From positions 1 to 64,000 of the forward strand of contig JAENRP010000079.1 of the NCBI GenBank assembly GCA_024741835.1: a DNA stretch of 64,000 bases, in the 5' to 3' direction. Position numbers and translations under genes: made by a program. The stretch is from Diplocarpon mali (taxonomy: Eukaryota > Ascomycota > Leotiomycetes > Helotiales > Drepanopezizaceae). The notes beneath the pieces are model-generated. The model was not told where the DNA came from and did no database searches. It worked only from the letters and a program-made list of their open reading frames with translations. Every line of letters starts with the position of its first letter. Positions within the stretch are counted from its first letter, which is position 1. Below, piece by piece: positions 21,920-33,538 of the stretch.

Positions 21920-23432
21920 TCAGACATCAAGCATGCTCTTGGTTGTCTGGAGAGGCGTGGCATCGCTCCCGGCACGATCACTCCCTCCAGTCATCTCTCC
22001 TACCCTACTGCCCAGCACATCGAGACTCCCCCCGTCTGCCCGCGGCAAACCAGTAGGCCGCGCCTGCGTCTGCTGCGTCTCAATGCTAGCAGGAGACAGT
22101 AGGCCGGCCGCCACCTGAGCACCGCCCATATCCATATCCATATCCCCAGCTAGTCTCACGACCTCCGGCTCCCGCGAAACGGGCAGATTCCCCATCTCGA
22201 TGTCCCCCTCCACGTTCCACGTCGTCGCGGTGCCGCCGCCGCCGACTTCAGCCGCGTTAGGGGTAATCCGGTCCTGGAGCGTCCTCGGCGCGTGGTCGCT
22301 GCGGCGCGACCACCAGTGCGGCTTTCTCGTGATTCCCATCTCGGCGTCGATCTGCGCACCTCGGACGCGGCGCTGCCGGGTCAGTTCCCGGTCCTCGTTC
22401 GGGTCGGCGTAGCCGGCGGCCTCGTACGTGAGGAGTGTGGCTGCTATGGGCGTCCAGCCAAGTCCGTACATGAGAGGAAGACGGGTGTCGAGCTTCAGCG
22501 GGGAGATGGAAAAGTCGAATGCGCATGCTGCTTCGTAGCCGATCATGGCGAGGGAGAGCGGGAGCGTGAAGAGGAATTTCTTCGGGGTGTATCTGACGAC
22601 TCCAAGTCCCCAGTTGACAATCCCTCGATTTCGAGGTTTGTAGTGTTTGAGAGAGTGCCACAGGGAAAAGACAGCTGTGAGCCAACTGCCGAGGAGCAGG
22701 AAGGCTGCTAACCTGAATCGGAGATCCGTGGCTGCTGGTTCAGCGTTGAGACTTTGCTGTTGTGGGTCTCGTTGGAGTTCGATCGAAGTCCAAGAGCGCG
22801 GTGCAACCATGAAGAAGTTCTGTAGTCGTAAGCAGCAGCCCGTATTCCCGAGAGGAGAAGCGTACCATACAAGCGAAGAAGTAGAAGAGCAGCGGTAGCC
22901 AAAACTCCACCCTGCTCCTCCGGTCGTCCTGGGCCAGCACAAACGGGCTGTGATCGACCATCTGCCTTTCCTGCCAACTTCCCCAATGTCTGACGCTCTC
23001 CCAAACGACACACATGGTCGTCGGCAACATGAGGAACCAGAAGAAGCTTGACAGCAAGATCGGCAGCCCTGGCAGGTAGTATCGATCGACATCCACGTTC
23101 GAGACACAGCTCACCAGGGCACACCCCGCAACGACTAGCATCCAGTACCACTGCCACCTCCTCCCGATCGCTCGGAACCGCTTCTCGGCGGGTAGAAACA
23201 GCTTCCCATGCTTCCGGAGATTGACAAGAGTGAGCACGATGCTCAGCGCGAATAGGCACGCGAAGACGAGAAAGCAGAGGGAGCCGTTGGAGAAAGTCTG
23301 GTTGGAGTAGTACGTGTAGTTCCACTGCCGCAGCGTCGTGAGGTTCCACTGTATGCCGTCGATCAGGGAATCGCTCGAGTTGTCCCCGCTGGGGAATGTT
23401 AGCAAGTCGCGGGCCTTGATTATTTCCATCAT
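21920..23432 (-). CDS. Seven-TM fungal membrane protein, possibly DUF2434
   Basis: Exons 23432-22866 and 22819-21920 (46-bp intron, donor GTACGC, acceptor CAG, phase 0) encode 488 aa. The lumenal or external N-terminus carries several N-glycosylation sequons (NLT, NYT, NQT, NGS). Seven hydrophobic helices follow within the first about 330 residues, starting with LCFLVFACLFALSIVL; the intron falls inside the fourth. After the last helix there is a hydrophilic tail of about 150 residues, acidic and Gly/Thr-rich. The arrangement and the WNYTYYSNQT-type N-terminus remind me of the uncharacterised fungal DUF2434 family, but that assignment is from memory and uncertain. Function unknown; a receptor-like role cannot be claimed. 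Confidence 0.8.
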
Positions 23433-24089
23433 GATTAGGGAGTCTGGGGTTTCATGTGAGGGCTTGCAAGCGGAGCTCGCCGGCTACCATTTCTACATGA
23501 TGGACGACATGCGATACCTGCCCTTGAGTTGACCAGAACAGCTTCGAAGTCAGATGGTCTGAGTTGTGGTTGAAGCTCCCCATGCTCCTGTGGGGGGAGG
23601 GTCTGGAGCGGAACAACAGTTCTTCCGATCCGCCCAATTAGCGAGCTCCTGAACGAGCACTTGCACTACGCCTCAAGTCACTTACCTAAAGCTTGATTTT
23701 TCTGCTTCCCTCCAATTACGAATTTCTTCAAGTGCTGGTCTGTATGGCATGCGGACGACCTTTGGAATGTTATCATGATTAGGAGACTTGCAGAAGATTG
23801 CGCAGCAGGGAGTATGAAATAGTCTGCATTCCCCACCTGTTCTCACCCCCAGCTGTAAGGAAGCTGTATCCTGGGCAGATCCAAAAGCAGCTACATGCTC
23901 CGAAAGTTGGAATCCGCCACCATGAACTTGTGTTTTGTTGTTGTAGATTGGATAACTCACGCAGGTCCATTGTTATAAAAGCTTGTGTTGAAGTTGTGGA
24001 CTACGACTCTCGCGAGGCTTGACTACTCGAAGCTCTCATAGAGTTCTTCGGTTCCGTGTCCCTTGGGGTCTCATTCTCGTCTATAGGAT
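23433..24089. other. Intergenic, no gene recognised
   Basis: It includes the promoter side of the seven-TM gene. The right part may hold the lost 5' end (signal-peptide exon) of the following pseudogene, but no convincing coding frame was seen. Confidence 0.4.
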
Positions 24090-25840
24090 TATCATCTGCA
24101 CCTTCATGCCGCTATCTTCCTGGTGACAGGAATTTTCCGAGTTCTGCCGAGTGGGAGCGACTCAATGCCACAGTTGGTGGCCGGTTGATCGAAACCGTTC
24201 TGCTTGCATCGCCTTGTCGTGACCCAACTTACGATGCTGCCCTGTGTGCTGGTTATCAAAGCCAATGGCAAGTACCTTCGGCGCAGTAAGTCTGGTTTTT
24301 CTTTCGCGGTTGGCATCCTGAAATCCTGCTAAGTCTCTACAGCATGGAATCTTTCTCTTATGTGATGGCACCTTTCTTCGCCCATCAATCTTGTGATGCC
24401 TTCACCAATAATACATTCCCTTACACTCTGGGAAACTATGTTACGTATTCACTAAGTACAACATTCGAACGGCATGTTCAAGCAGCACTCTTGTTCGCTC
24501 AGAACCACAGCATCCGGTTCGTTGTTCGCAGCACCAGTCATGAGTGAGTCGAGTGGTTTCGACCCATCAAGATCATTGACTGGAAAGATAGTTCTACAGC
24601 GGCAAGGCTATCAAGATAGGTGCCGGCGTCCAAGGCTGCGAAGCGGTGGCTATTAGCCAGGCCAGTAACTTGGTCTTTGTGAGCGGCCAATGCCCAACCG
24701 TCGGCATTGCAGGCGGTTTCACTCAGAGTGGTGGTCACTTAGCTCCAAGTACCTCGCTTGTATTCGCTGCAGACCAGGCATTATCCTACGACGTGGTCCT
24801 CGCAAGTGGAAAGCTCCTTACGGCAACTAGGGCATCATATCATGACTTGTACTGGGCCCTGAGTGGGGGTGGCGGGGGACTTTCGGCTTTGTTGTCTCTC
24901 TTACTGCAAAGGCGCACCCTGAGAGTATTTTATCGGGTGGCACGACCATCCTCTCGTCTTCTACCACAACAGTCGACATCTTTTATGCCGGGATACTGGC
25001 CTTGCATCAACTTTTTCCAGCAATGGTAGATGCCGATGCGATGGTCGTTTACGATTTTACTGACAGGTTCTGCTCTATCTCACCTATTACAGCCTATAAC
25101 CAAACAAAGATTCAAGTCGAGGATATCCTCGCTTCATTCTTAGCGGCTCTGGACACTCTTGGTATCCAGCCTACTAACTCATATACTCAACTGGCGACGT
25201 ATAATGACCATTATAAATGCATTCTTTGGTCCTCTGACTCATGGAAACATCGGAGTGGGCGTTGCCCAGTCCTGTGGGCGCCTCACCCCCGAAGAACAAT
25301 CGTGCACAACAATGCAGCGTTCATGAAGGTGGCGCGCAGCATCACGGAAAATGGAGTCACTTGCATCAGTTTCGCTACTGATGTATCCATTTTCAGCAAC
25401 AGTGTTTCCAATGCAGTCTTGTCGGCTCGAGGAGCACACTGGTTCGCCCCACCCTCACCACACCATGGAACTTCAAAGCGACGCGGGCCGACATGGTCGC
25501 CCTTCAAGATAAGATGACGAAAGTCAGCATGCTTCGGGTCGGGGCTGTAGCTGCCGGCGGCGCAGTACACTTGTAAGTTCCCGATCACAGTAACTTCTGC
25601 ATCGAATACAGTGTTGGCCGGGCAGAGACTCCACAGGAACGAGGCGAATTTTCAGCGGCCCAATTTCCAGGCCAATTTTTTTGCAAGAAACTGCGCGAAG
25701 TTACTGTCAATAGAGAGAAAGTTTGATCCTTCCAGTCTGCTCTGGTCACTGAAGACAGTTGGCAGTGAGGCCTGGACTATGGCTGATAACGGGAATACGC
25801 CTTTCATAGCAAAGAAGGTTTTCGGGTTTTTCAGAGGCAG
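24090..25840 (+). pseudogene. Decayed FAD-linked oxidoreductase (BBE type)
   Basis: Pieces of a secreted FAD/berberine-bridge-type oxidoreductase can be followed in order across three frames. The N-terminal CRYLPGDRNFPS block is near 24103, SYVMAPFFAHQSCDAF near 24355, the FAD-domain segment GKAIKIGAGVQGCEA near 24601, CPTVGIAGGFTQSGGH near 24690, and the C-terminal BBE block with RKFDPSS near 25715 and GSEAWTMADNG near 25765. Breaks: a one-base shift in the G-run at about 24866-24880 after WALSGGGG; further shifts near 25217, 25290 and 25425; and loss of a segment between STSHE and GKAIKIG. The covalent-flavin motif RxTGHD reads RSTSHE. No continuous or spliced frame can encode the protein. 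Some early interruptions (near 24287 and 24545) look like genuine introns. Confidence 0.88.
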
Positions 25841-26893
25841 CGCTCGCTCAATGAATGGATTAGGGACGGCCCCTTATCTCTTCTCGTTGTAAAGCTATGT
25901 TCTACTTCCTTTTGCGTGTGCTGCCCCTCGGTTTATATCATGCAACAATGTCTCAGAGTTACCAATCGGCTGAGCCAGCAATTGAACTCCAACAGACATG
26001 CGCTTTCCTCTCACGAGTCGGAATAGATACTCGTCTGGGCATCCGTCCGCAATATACCGTTCAGGAAACTTCAGGAGCGGGATTTCTCTTGCTAGAACTC
26101 ATGTCCTCGACGTATCGCGTCTGCGGTATCTCCTTGGAGAAGTTTATCAGCGATCAAACCAGCTTGACCTGGCCTGTCGCGATCCTCGCGCTATGGCCGT
26201 CTGCTTGTCAAGACCCAACACGGTATACGATGTAGCTACCGCGTTGGCGGCTCGATCCTGACGATTCGCGCTGGGTGGCGACGTGAGGCGATGATGTCGA
26301 TGCTCTTCCACGAATCCGGCTTGGCGCCAGTGGAGCCCGCGCACCCGAGAGCCTGAAACACTGGACGCGGAACCTTTCGTCGCGGGCTCGCTTAATTGTT
26401 TTGATCGCGAGCACCCCTCCCCCCCCCCGACCATGTCGAGCCGCGCCAGCAAGACGCGGCGGAGACGGAAATGCGGACCTGTGCTGCGACTTGTGCGCAC
26501 TGGTGCTCTGACTCTACCGACCTGGAATTGATTATTCGACGTGGAAAGCTCGGGAAACAAGTGAGTCTGATCTGGTTGCGAAGATTCTCCTCTACCCTTC
26601 AATTCAGTGTTTATTGACTCCGGGAGACATAGGTTGGACCAGGCGCTTGGACCCTTGGCACGCACCGCTTCTAGTCAGCCTGGGGGATGTGTAAATGATG
26701 GCTTCTTACGGGTCACGGAGTATCGCTAGGACGAGATATTCCCTGCTGGCATTTGTTCAATTGTAGTAGACGCCAAGCGGACCATAAGAAGTTATATATA
26801 TACAGAAAATTTTCCCAGCCATTTCAAAACATCAAAAACGGGATCTCTGCTCCACCGTTCTCCGCTGCTCCATTGCTTTTCCCAGCGACGTGC
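25841..26893. other. Intergenic, no gene recognised
   Basis: About 1 kb between the pseudogene and the 3' end of the pectate lyase. A frame of 112 codons at 25897-26235 has no recognisable features and may be decayed sequence. Confidence 0.4.
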
Positions 26894-28172
26894 CTAGAAC
26901 TTGAGAGTCTGCCCAGCAGAAGTAGTAACGGAAGATACAACGTTCTTGGAGCCCAGAAGAGCGTACTCGTAAGGGGCCTTGGTGAGGCTAGAGGGGCCGA
27001 CGGTGTTGGTTCCTTGGCCGAGGTCAACATCGTGGACAGTGGCGAATCCGACGGTCGAGGAGTCGGCAGACTCGATGGCCCTCGCGATGCCCTCGAAGAC
27101 GGCGGATTCGACGAGGACCTCTGCGCCCATGCGGGTGTTGACGCCGGTGGAGGAGGTCTTGGAGTAGTGGCTGCCGAGTGTTAGTCACACGATTCGGCAA
27201 AGGACGAACGACATGGAGGAACTTACTTGTAGATATGCACGGTTCCGAAGCGGATAGAGGGGCCGCGGGAGTTGATGTTCTCGAAGAAGTTGTTGGCGTA
27301 CGTCACGATCAAGTGTCCCTTGTCCTCGGCACCGTTGGAGTCGGAGTGGCCGACAAGCGATGCCTTCCAATGGTCGTGGAGGTGGGTGTTGGAGATAGTA
27401 ATGTAGTCCGAGGCGTGGGTGACGTCGAGAAGTCCATCGTAGTAATCCTTGTCGTGGTCTCTGTCGGAAGAGAGGTCACACTGCAACGTCGTTAGCGGGG
27501 CTTCCCTCCCCCAAAACTCGGCGAGGTGAGGATTAATACATACATGGTCAACCCAGACATTGGATGCGGCCTGGATGCCAATGGCATCGCCGGCGCTGGC
27601 CAGTACTTTAGAGATCTTCAAATTGCGGAGGATGACGTTCTTGACCATAACCCGCAGCCCAATGCCAGTCAGGCTGGAGCCAGCAGCACCAGCAATAGTA
27701 GTGTCCGCAGAGACCTTGATGACGGTGTTTCCGGTAAGCGCACCGCTTCGCAAAGGTTAGCATTCCGATGCGAGGCGTGGTCCAGAAGCTTGAGCAGTTG
27801 GGGAAAAAGCACTACATACGTGATCAGGCAGACTGCGGGAGCAGCCTGTTGGGCACAAGCAGTGAGCTCAGCAACAGTGGTGACGGTAGTGGTGGCTGCG
27901 GATCCACCTCCGGTTGTGCCACCATTCTGTGTCGCATATCCCAGATTACAAGCGTCAGTGATGAGACCGGAAGAAGAGCCGCCTGTCGCGTTGGATTTGC
28001 TGTAGGGAGTAGAAGCAGAGCCTGTCGAAACCGGGACACCAGTGGAGGTGGTCTTGCTCTTGACTTTGGGGCTCTTGGTCTTGGTCCCGCTGTTGTCTCG
28101 GGCGACGAGAGGAGTCGCATCGACAACGGCAGCCATCAAGGCCAGGGTTGAGAGAGCTTCCAAGAATCTCAT
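26894..28172 (-). CDS. Secreted pectate lyase, family PL1
   Basis: Cleaves de-esterified pectin by beta-elimination outside the cell; a plant-cell-wall-degrading enzyme. Exons 28172-27820, 27745-27544, 27480-27227 and 27170-26894 (introns of 74, 63 and 56 bp; donors GTATGT, GTATGT, GTAAGT) give 361 aa. A signal peptide covers about residues 1-19. A Ser/Thr/Lys-rich linker (about 25-75) precedes the catalytic parallel beta-helix. Diagnostic pieces are NVWVDHCDLSSD, the DGLLDVTHASDYITIS calcium-site strand, and RxPxxR at Arg257, Pro259 and Arg262 (RGPSIRFG). Both flanks are gene-poor; the left neighbour is a decayed oxidoreductase. Regulation cannot be read from the sequence. Confidence 0.94.
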
Positions 28173-31100
28173 CTTGACTGGTGTATGTAGTATTGTGGAT
28201 GGGGAGAGAGATTGATGATATCCAAAACCAAGATATGAAGCTGCCAGAGCCTGTTTGCTTTGAAATTTGCAAAGAAGTTTGCGTGTGTGCAAGAAGTTTG
28301 TATGTGTAAAGAATGTGAATGCAATGCTAAGGAATGAAGCTGGAGAAGGATGCTGATTCCAAAACTGAGAGGGCGGCTCGAGGACGTCTTATACCATGGA
28401 GGGCACCACCCCTGAGCAAGGAGCATCTCGAAGATTCGTCCCGTGGTCGAATATACTAAGAGACAAATCCGGCCGAGCCGTAATGAAGCCACCAAAGATG
28501 CCCATGTGTTTCGAGTCGCGCCGCAATATGCGGCACAGATACATCTGCATCGCCGGTTTGTGCTAGCTCATGACCAATCATGATGGATATTTTTTCCCGC
28601 TGCTCTCAAGATTTCCGCGAGGTCCAGATTCTTGCTACCAAGCAAGCAAGCTTTCCCGATTATCCTGTCGACGAGCCCTAGAGATAATCAAGCATCACCA
28701 AGACATCCAAGAAAACCGGCATCGGCGCTGTGGGCACGGGTGGGACCGATTTTGTTTCCCTCCGACGGACTGGAGAGTGGAGCTCGCAATACGGGAGACT
28801 CTTGGTAATTCCCAGGACCTACTCTCTCGTGAGACGATGCGTCAGCTGCTGTGCCCTGCAAGGTTCTTGACAACTAGAGTACGAGTCCTTTGACGCAGTT
28901 GTAATAAAGATCGGAGGTAAGTATCAACTCCAGGGGGGCCGCTGCAAGGCTCAATATACTTTCATGTGGTGGTTTTTGGCACGCCATGAATTATGCCTGA
29001 GTGCAGGGGCTATTGGATCTCGAGAAGTAGGTCTTGCAGTTACTAGCCCTGACCAAGCAGCGTAACTTTTTTAATTTACTGAGATATTGGCGTCTGCTTC
29101 AATTGAAGGTTGTACTTGGCTTAGCGTAGCGTAGTTGAAACCCATTTATCTGGGCTAAGAGGTTACGCATAGTAGTTGTTACTTGGTAGAGTTAAGTTGG
29201 ATTTAAGGTTGATCTTAAGGATTAACGAATAGCGAGTTTGTTTACCCCATGGTACCCCGCCCTAAATCAACGTCGGATTCTGATAGTAAAACTAAAGCAG
29301 CTATGGGTAGTCTTTCAGGGTGTTTTTTCCCGCCAATCAATCCAGCTTGAACAGCAGTACTATATGTACAACATGGACTACAGGCGTAATTAGACCGGAG
29401 TTTGATCTATGTCCCGAGGCTAGCAAGGGCTATGAACCACTCGGAAGAATGCATTGAACCTTTGGTCCAGCTTTTGTAGTGTTTTCTATCTATCTCAAGG
29501 TGGGTAGGGGCCGAGCGGAAAAGGTAGCCTCCCTCTTCTCGTGCCCCTTTGGAATTGAATCTTCAATCTGAAGCAGTGAAAAAGGCGAAAACTTCATCAG
29601 AGATAGGAGATCTACTCTATCGCAGGCCGCACAAACACCACAGCGGCACATGTTCGAGGGCAATTGAGAGCGCGTTTGCCAGGGTGAGCATACAAAGTTC
29701 TTTTCGTCTGGTATTTGTTCGGCCTATGACGAAGTGGTTATATCCGGGCCTCAAGGCAAAGCAAATGCAGAAGAGCTTTAGATTGGGCGAGAAAAGGAGT
29801 TGGTTTCCCGGCTACTGTGAGACCGGGCTCCGAATCCGATAGGACCGATTACTGCGTACACACGCGTTGCAATTAATTTACTGCGGTACCGCGGGTAAGT
29901 GTGGTCCACATTCTCTCTGGCGTCAAACATATTTCCTCGTCACTTAACTACAGCCACGGGAAGAAATTGGGAATTTGCTCCCTACTAGGTGGATATCTAT
30001 CCGAGGGGGGGTTGACTCTTCTGTTTCTCTCTTTGTTTTTTCCTTTTCTCCCTTACAACATCAAAATGACAAGGTGGTGTTTAAAGCAAAAGCTCAGGGC
30101 CTCCTTGTTGACAGGGGACATCACTTACCCGCTGCGGCGCTGTACCCGTACCGCAATATATTCGTGCTTCGGATATATTTGATTCCCTTGCCAGTAGGAC
30201 TGACATTGATTGGGAAACGCTTGAGCGGTGCCAGGAAAGCTTAAAGAAAACAGAATACCGGCTTCGCGTCGTTGCGTAGTCGCCCCCGGCCCCACATCAC
30301 TACAGCCCCTTCACCCGTACGAAGATGTGCATCATCTTACTCGCACTGTGGTACAGATAATCCTTTCGCTTTCGAGTACGGCGAACCATCGTATATCATT
30401 GCCGGGCAGAGAAAAATACACCTCCCTGATTGAATGAATGTCAACAGCCCAAAAGCCAAGAAGCCAAAGAGCCAAAAGAAGAAAAAACCAATCTACTGGA
30501 CTTGATAGACAGCAAAACCAAGAATATCATCTGAAGCCGACAGTATTTAGATTAGAGCATTCGACTTGCTTTACATTCCTCTCTCCAAAGTTCTGACCAT
30601 TACTTGCCAGTGTCATTCCGCCCATCTTGTGATCTGCTGTATTTGGAGGAAGTGAAAGAGTGATGGCAAAGGGTTAAGGCCAAGTATGGGACAGTGTTGA
30701 GACGAGAAGCAAAGATGTGGCGCCAAGCGAGCAGAACACCACAGGGCCGACCATCTCTTCACTGTATCCCCTCACATCTGAGTATCTAAGAGCGTCTAAA
30801 TCTCCCGTTTTCCAGCCAGAAACACCCACTCTGACAAGCTTGCTCAGTGTCTCTCAATGTCACTCGGTATCTGAGTGGCGGTAAATAGCTGGTTAATGCT
30901 TTTTGGCCATGCGAGCAGTCATTCATAGATTTGCGTAGTAATATACAAGTCATGTTGAAGATTTCCCTATTTTGCTAATTAATTAACGTTCGGTTTTGAG
31001 TTGGCACAAGACTGCCTAGCGTCTCTTGTAGGCAAGCAAACGCCTGCTATGCAGTTGAACTCTTTGCCAACTGCCGCGTCATAGTCTGCAAAGCAGAGCT

Positions 31101-33538
31101 AGCGCTTTGGTTACATGAGGAGACATTATTTTGAAGCCATTCCCGCTAATGAATACGTCGTTGTAGTAATGTGACGGAAGATTTCCACACCTGGGTTCAC
31201 CGACGCTACGTAAACCGACATGTGCGACACTTTGCCCGGCAGCTTACCAGTCCTTAAACCACGCCGTGAATGAATCGAGTCATGGATTATGGTATTCCGG
31301 TCAAGGGGGTTCGAGTCCTGAGCTTGTGAGGGGATCGAGGGTTCAGATAGGCTTAAGGTTTAGGATATTAAAGCGCTCGGGTTGATGAGCTACAGAATCG
31401 TGGAGTGAGTTTGGAGTACAGCGCATGCATTGATTCGGAGGTTGTCGACTCGAGTAGCGCGTATCGGTTGGAGAGCCGGGGCAGAAACCTCAGGGGCACG
31501 AGCAGGGGCAGGAAGACTGAGCAGCGAATCGTCTGATGAGGAATTCCAGCTCCGACCAGTGTGCTACTTCGTCGCCGGCCGATGGAAGATCGCATTCGTG
31601 TGACCTCGGAGGGGAGAGGGTTCAAAGTGCATTTTCAAAGGTAAATGTACTCTCCTGTGGTGTCTACTCCACCTGTGCCCAAGTGACTCTACTAGAGCTT
31701 TGGTACGAGGCCGTAAGCGGCCTCTTGATCAACGTTTCAGCGCTTGCGATTTTTTTCCACGCGGTCCGTCGGCCCTCAAAAATGAAGAGCTCGCTTCATC
31801 GAATACTGCAACTTGCGACAAGGTGAAAGCTGACCTGAAGTAAAGGTCATTGTTGTAGTACAGTACCGCGGGTAAGGACTATAGCCTCCTAATTGCAAGG
31901 GGCGGGAATAGGGCCCCTGAGGCTCCTCCCCTTTTCTTTTCCCCCAGACAGTGGATGAGGAAAACTATAAATCTGACTCCACTACTAGACATACTTTAGA
32001 GTTTCAATTCAGACGATTGATAAATGCTAAAAGCCGAAAGAGTATCCAGTGTATGATCCGCTGTCTGCAGGGGGAAAACAATCTACTTTGTCGATGGCGT
32101 AATAAACCTTGTATAAAAGTACAAGAGAGCCCTAAAAGCGTATGATATACCCCCTCTGCAACTGACACTAGTGCAGTAATCATTATGCCTGCGACAAAGA
32201 AAGATATCCTTTTTCTCAAGCTCATGCTTGGCTAGAGCTCTCCGTACCGAGGTACTTCGGATCCACACTTTGCAGTGAGTTTCTTGATGCCACTGTCTGC
32301 GAAGAGAAAAGACAGAAAGTTGAGAACTGTGTTCAAAACCCCTCAGCACTTGGACTTATACAGGGTTGAGTTTCAATATAATTTAGCATGGATTAATTCT
32401 GCCCGCAAGTTGGGGAGCACGGTAAGGAGTGCCCTGGGTTGATGTGGAAGCATCAACGGTACATTTCTTGATTTTAAAAAGTAAATTCGAGCACAGATTC
32501 TCATACAGCCACTGCGTCGAAGCATTTCCACAATGTGCAGCTTGCTTGAGCCAAGCCTCCTCCCAGACTTTCTTCCCCGACTGACAGGCCACAGCACTGA
32601 CCCGCTGTGCCATAGTAAAATGAAGAACAGGTGCAGGGGGACGGTACGTACTGGTTAGGGTTGTATGTAGTATAACACCAAAGAAACCGGCATCAAGCTT
32701 TGCACTACCAAATTTGAGATTGCAAAGACTGGCTAGGCCGTTCTCAAGACAAGCGCATGGGCTTTACTAGTTGATCATAGCTAGTAGTATCAACCAGCGA
32801 CAACGACGGTGACTTTGTAATCTAGAGGTGCAATCTGCAATATACATGGAAAATCGCATGACACACTACTATAGATCCCGTACTTGAACATTATATATGT
32901 ATACACAGCACTCACCACAGGACCTTATTCCTGTCAAGACGCTTCCTCGGTGCTTACAAAAGGAACCAATTCTGCTATCTTTTCAACAGGCTTCGGATCC
33001 ACCTTCCATTAACCCACTCTCGGGCCTGTCGGAGGTTGAAGATGCTTATATTTTGCTTTCAGATGTGCAGGAGTCCCGGCTCTGGATGCTGTGATAGTTG
33101 GCGGGTTCTTGGGCGCTTGCTATGGAAGCCGGCGCGGGCTATCCTCGCCGGACCTGGCGATCGGGAAGACAGATTTATGGACAGGGCCTGTACATGCATC
33201 GACATTAGCGTGCAGGAAGATGACGTGTACGCTTCCCGAAGTATGGCATGGATAAATTTGATATGAGAAGAGGCAGCATGATTTACTGTACTTGCGTTGT
33301 GTTCAAAAGCCTAGATCCTGGCCTTGTTTATTCTCACCCTTAGGAATCTCGCTTATTTTTACAACATCCTTCAACCTTCAACCTTGAGACGGATTTTCTG
33401 CATCATGGATTCTGTAAGCAAACCCATGGAGGATTAACTTCATAGGGTACCAAGCCACAGTGATACCTCGATCACGAAACGACGACTGTCAAGGAGCCCT
33501 AGGATTCAGCTCTATCCCAGCTTGGCCCGCATCGCCAT
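28173..33538. other. Gene-poor AT-rich interval
   Basis: About 5.4 kb. The first few hundred bases are the pectate lyase promoter. Beyond that, frames are short and scattered, base composition is AT-rich, and no intact gene is seen. A shared 14-mer GTACCGCGGGTAAG occurs at 29886 and 31863, with a diverged inverted copy near 29241, perhaps remains of DNA transposon ends. A weak dinucleotide-binding-like fragment lies near 33075-33130. Confidence 0.5.
29241..29899. mobile_element. Possible non-autonomous DNA transposon remnant
   Basis: The left edge reads TTTACCCCATGGTACC; the right edge reads GGTACCGCGGGTAAG. As inverted copies they match at most positions and differ chiefly by transitions. 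No transposase frame lies between them and no target-site duplication was obvious, so this is tentative. Confidence 0.25.

Noticed and set aside
31300..31325. GGTTCGAGTCC, a tRNA B-box-like sequence
   Set aside because: The surrounding bases do not form a proper T-arm or acceptor stem and no matching A-box or cloverleaf could be drawn.
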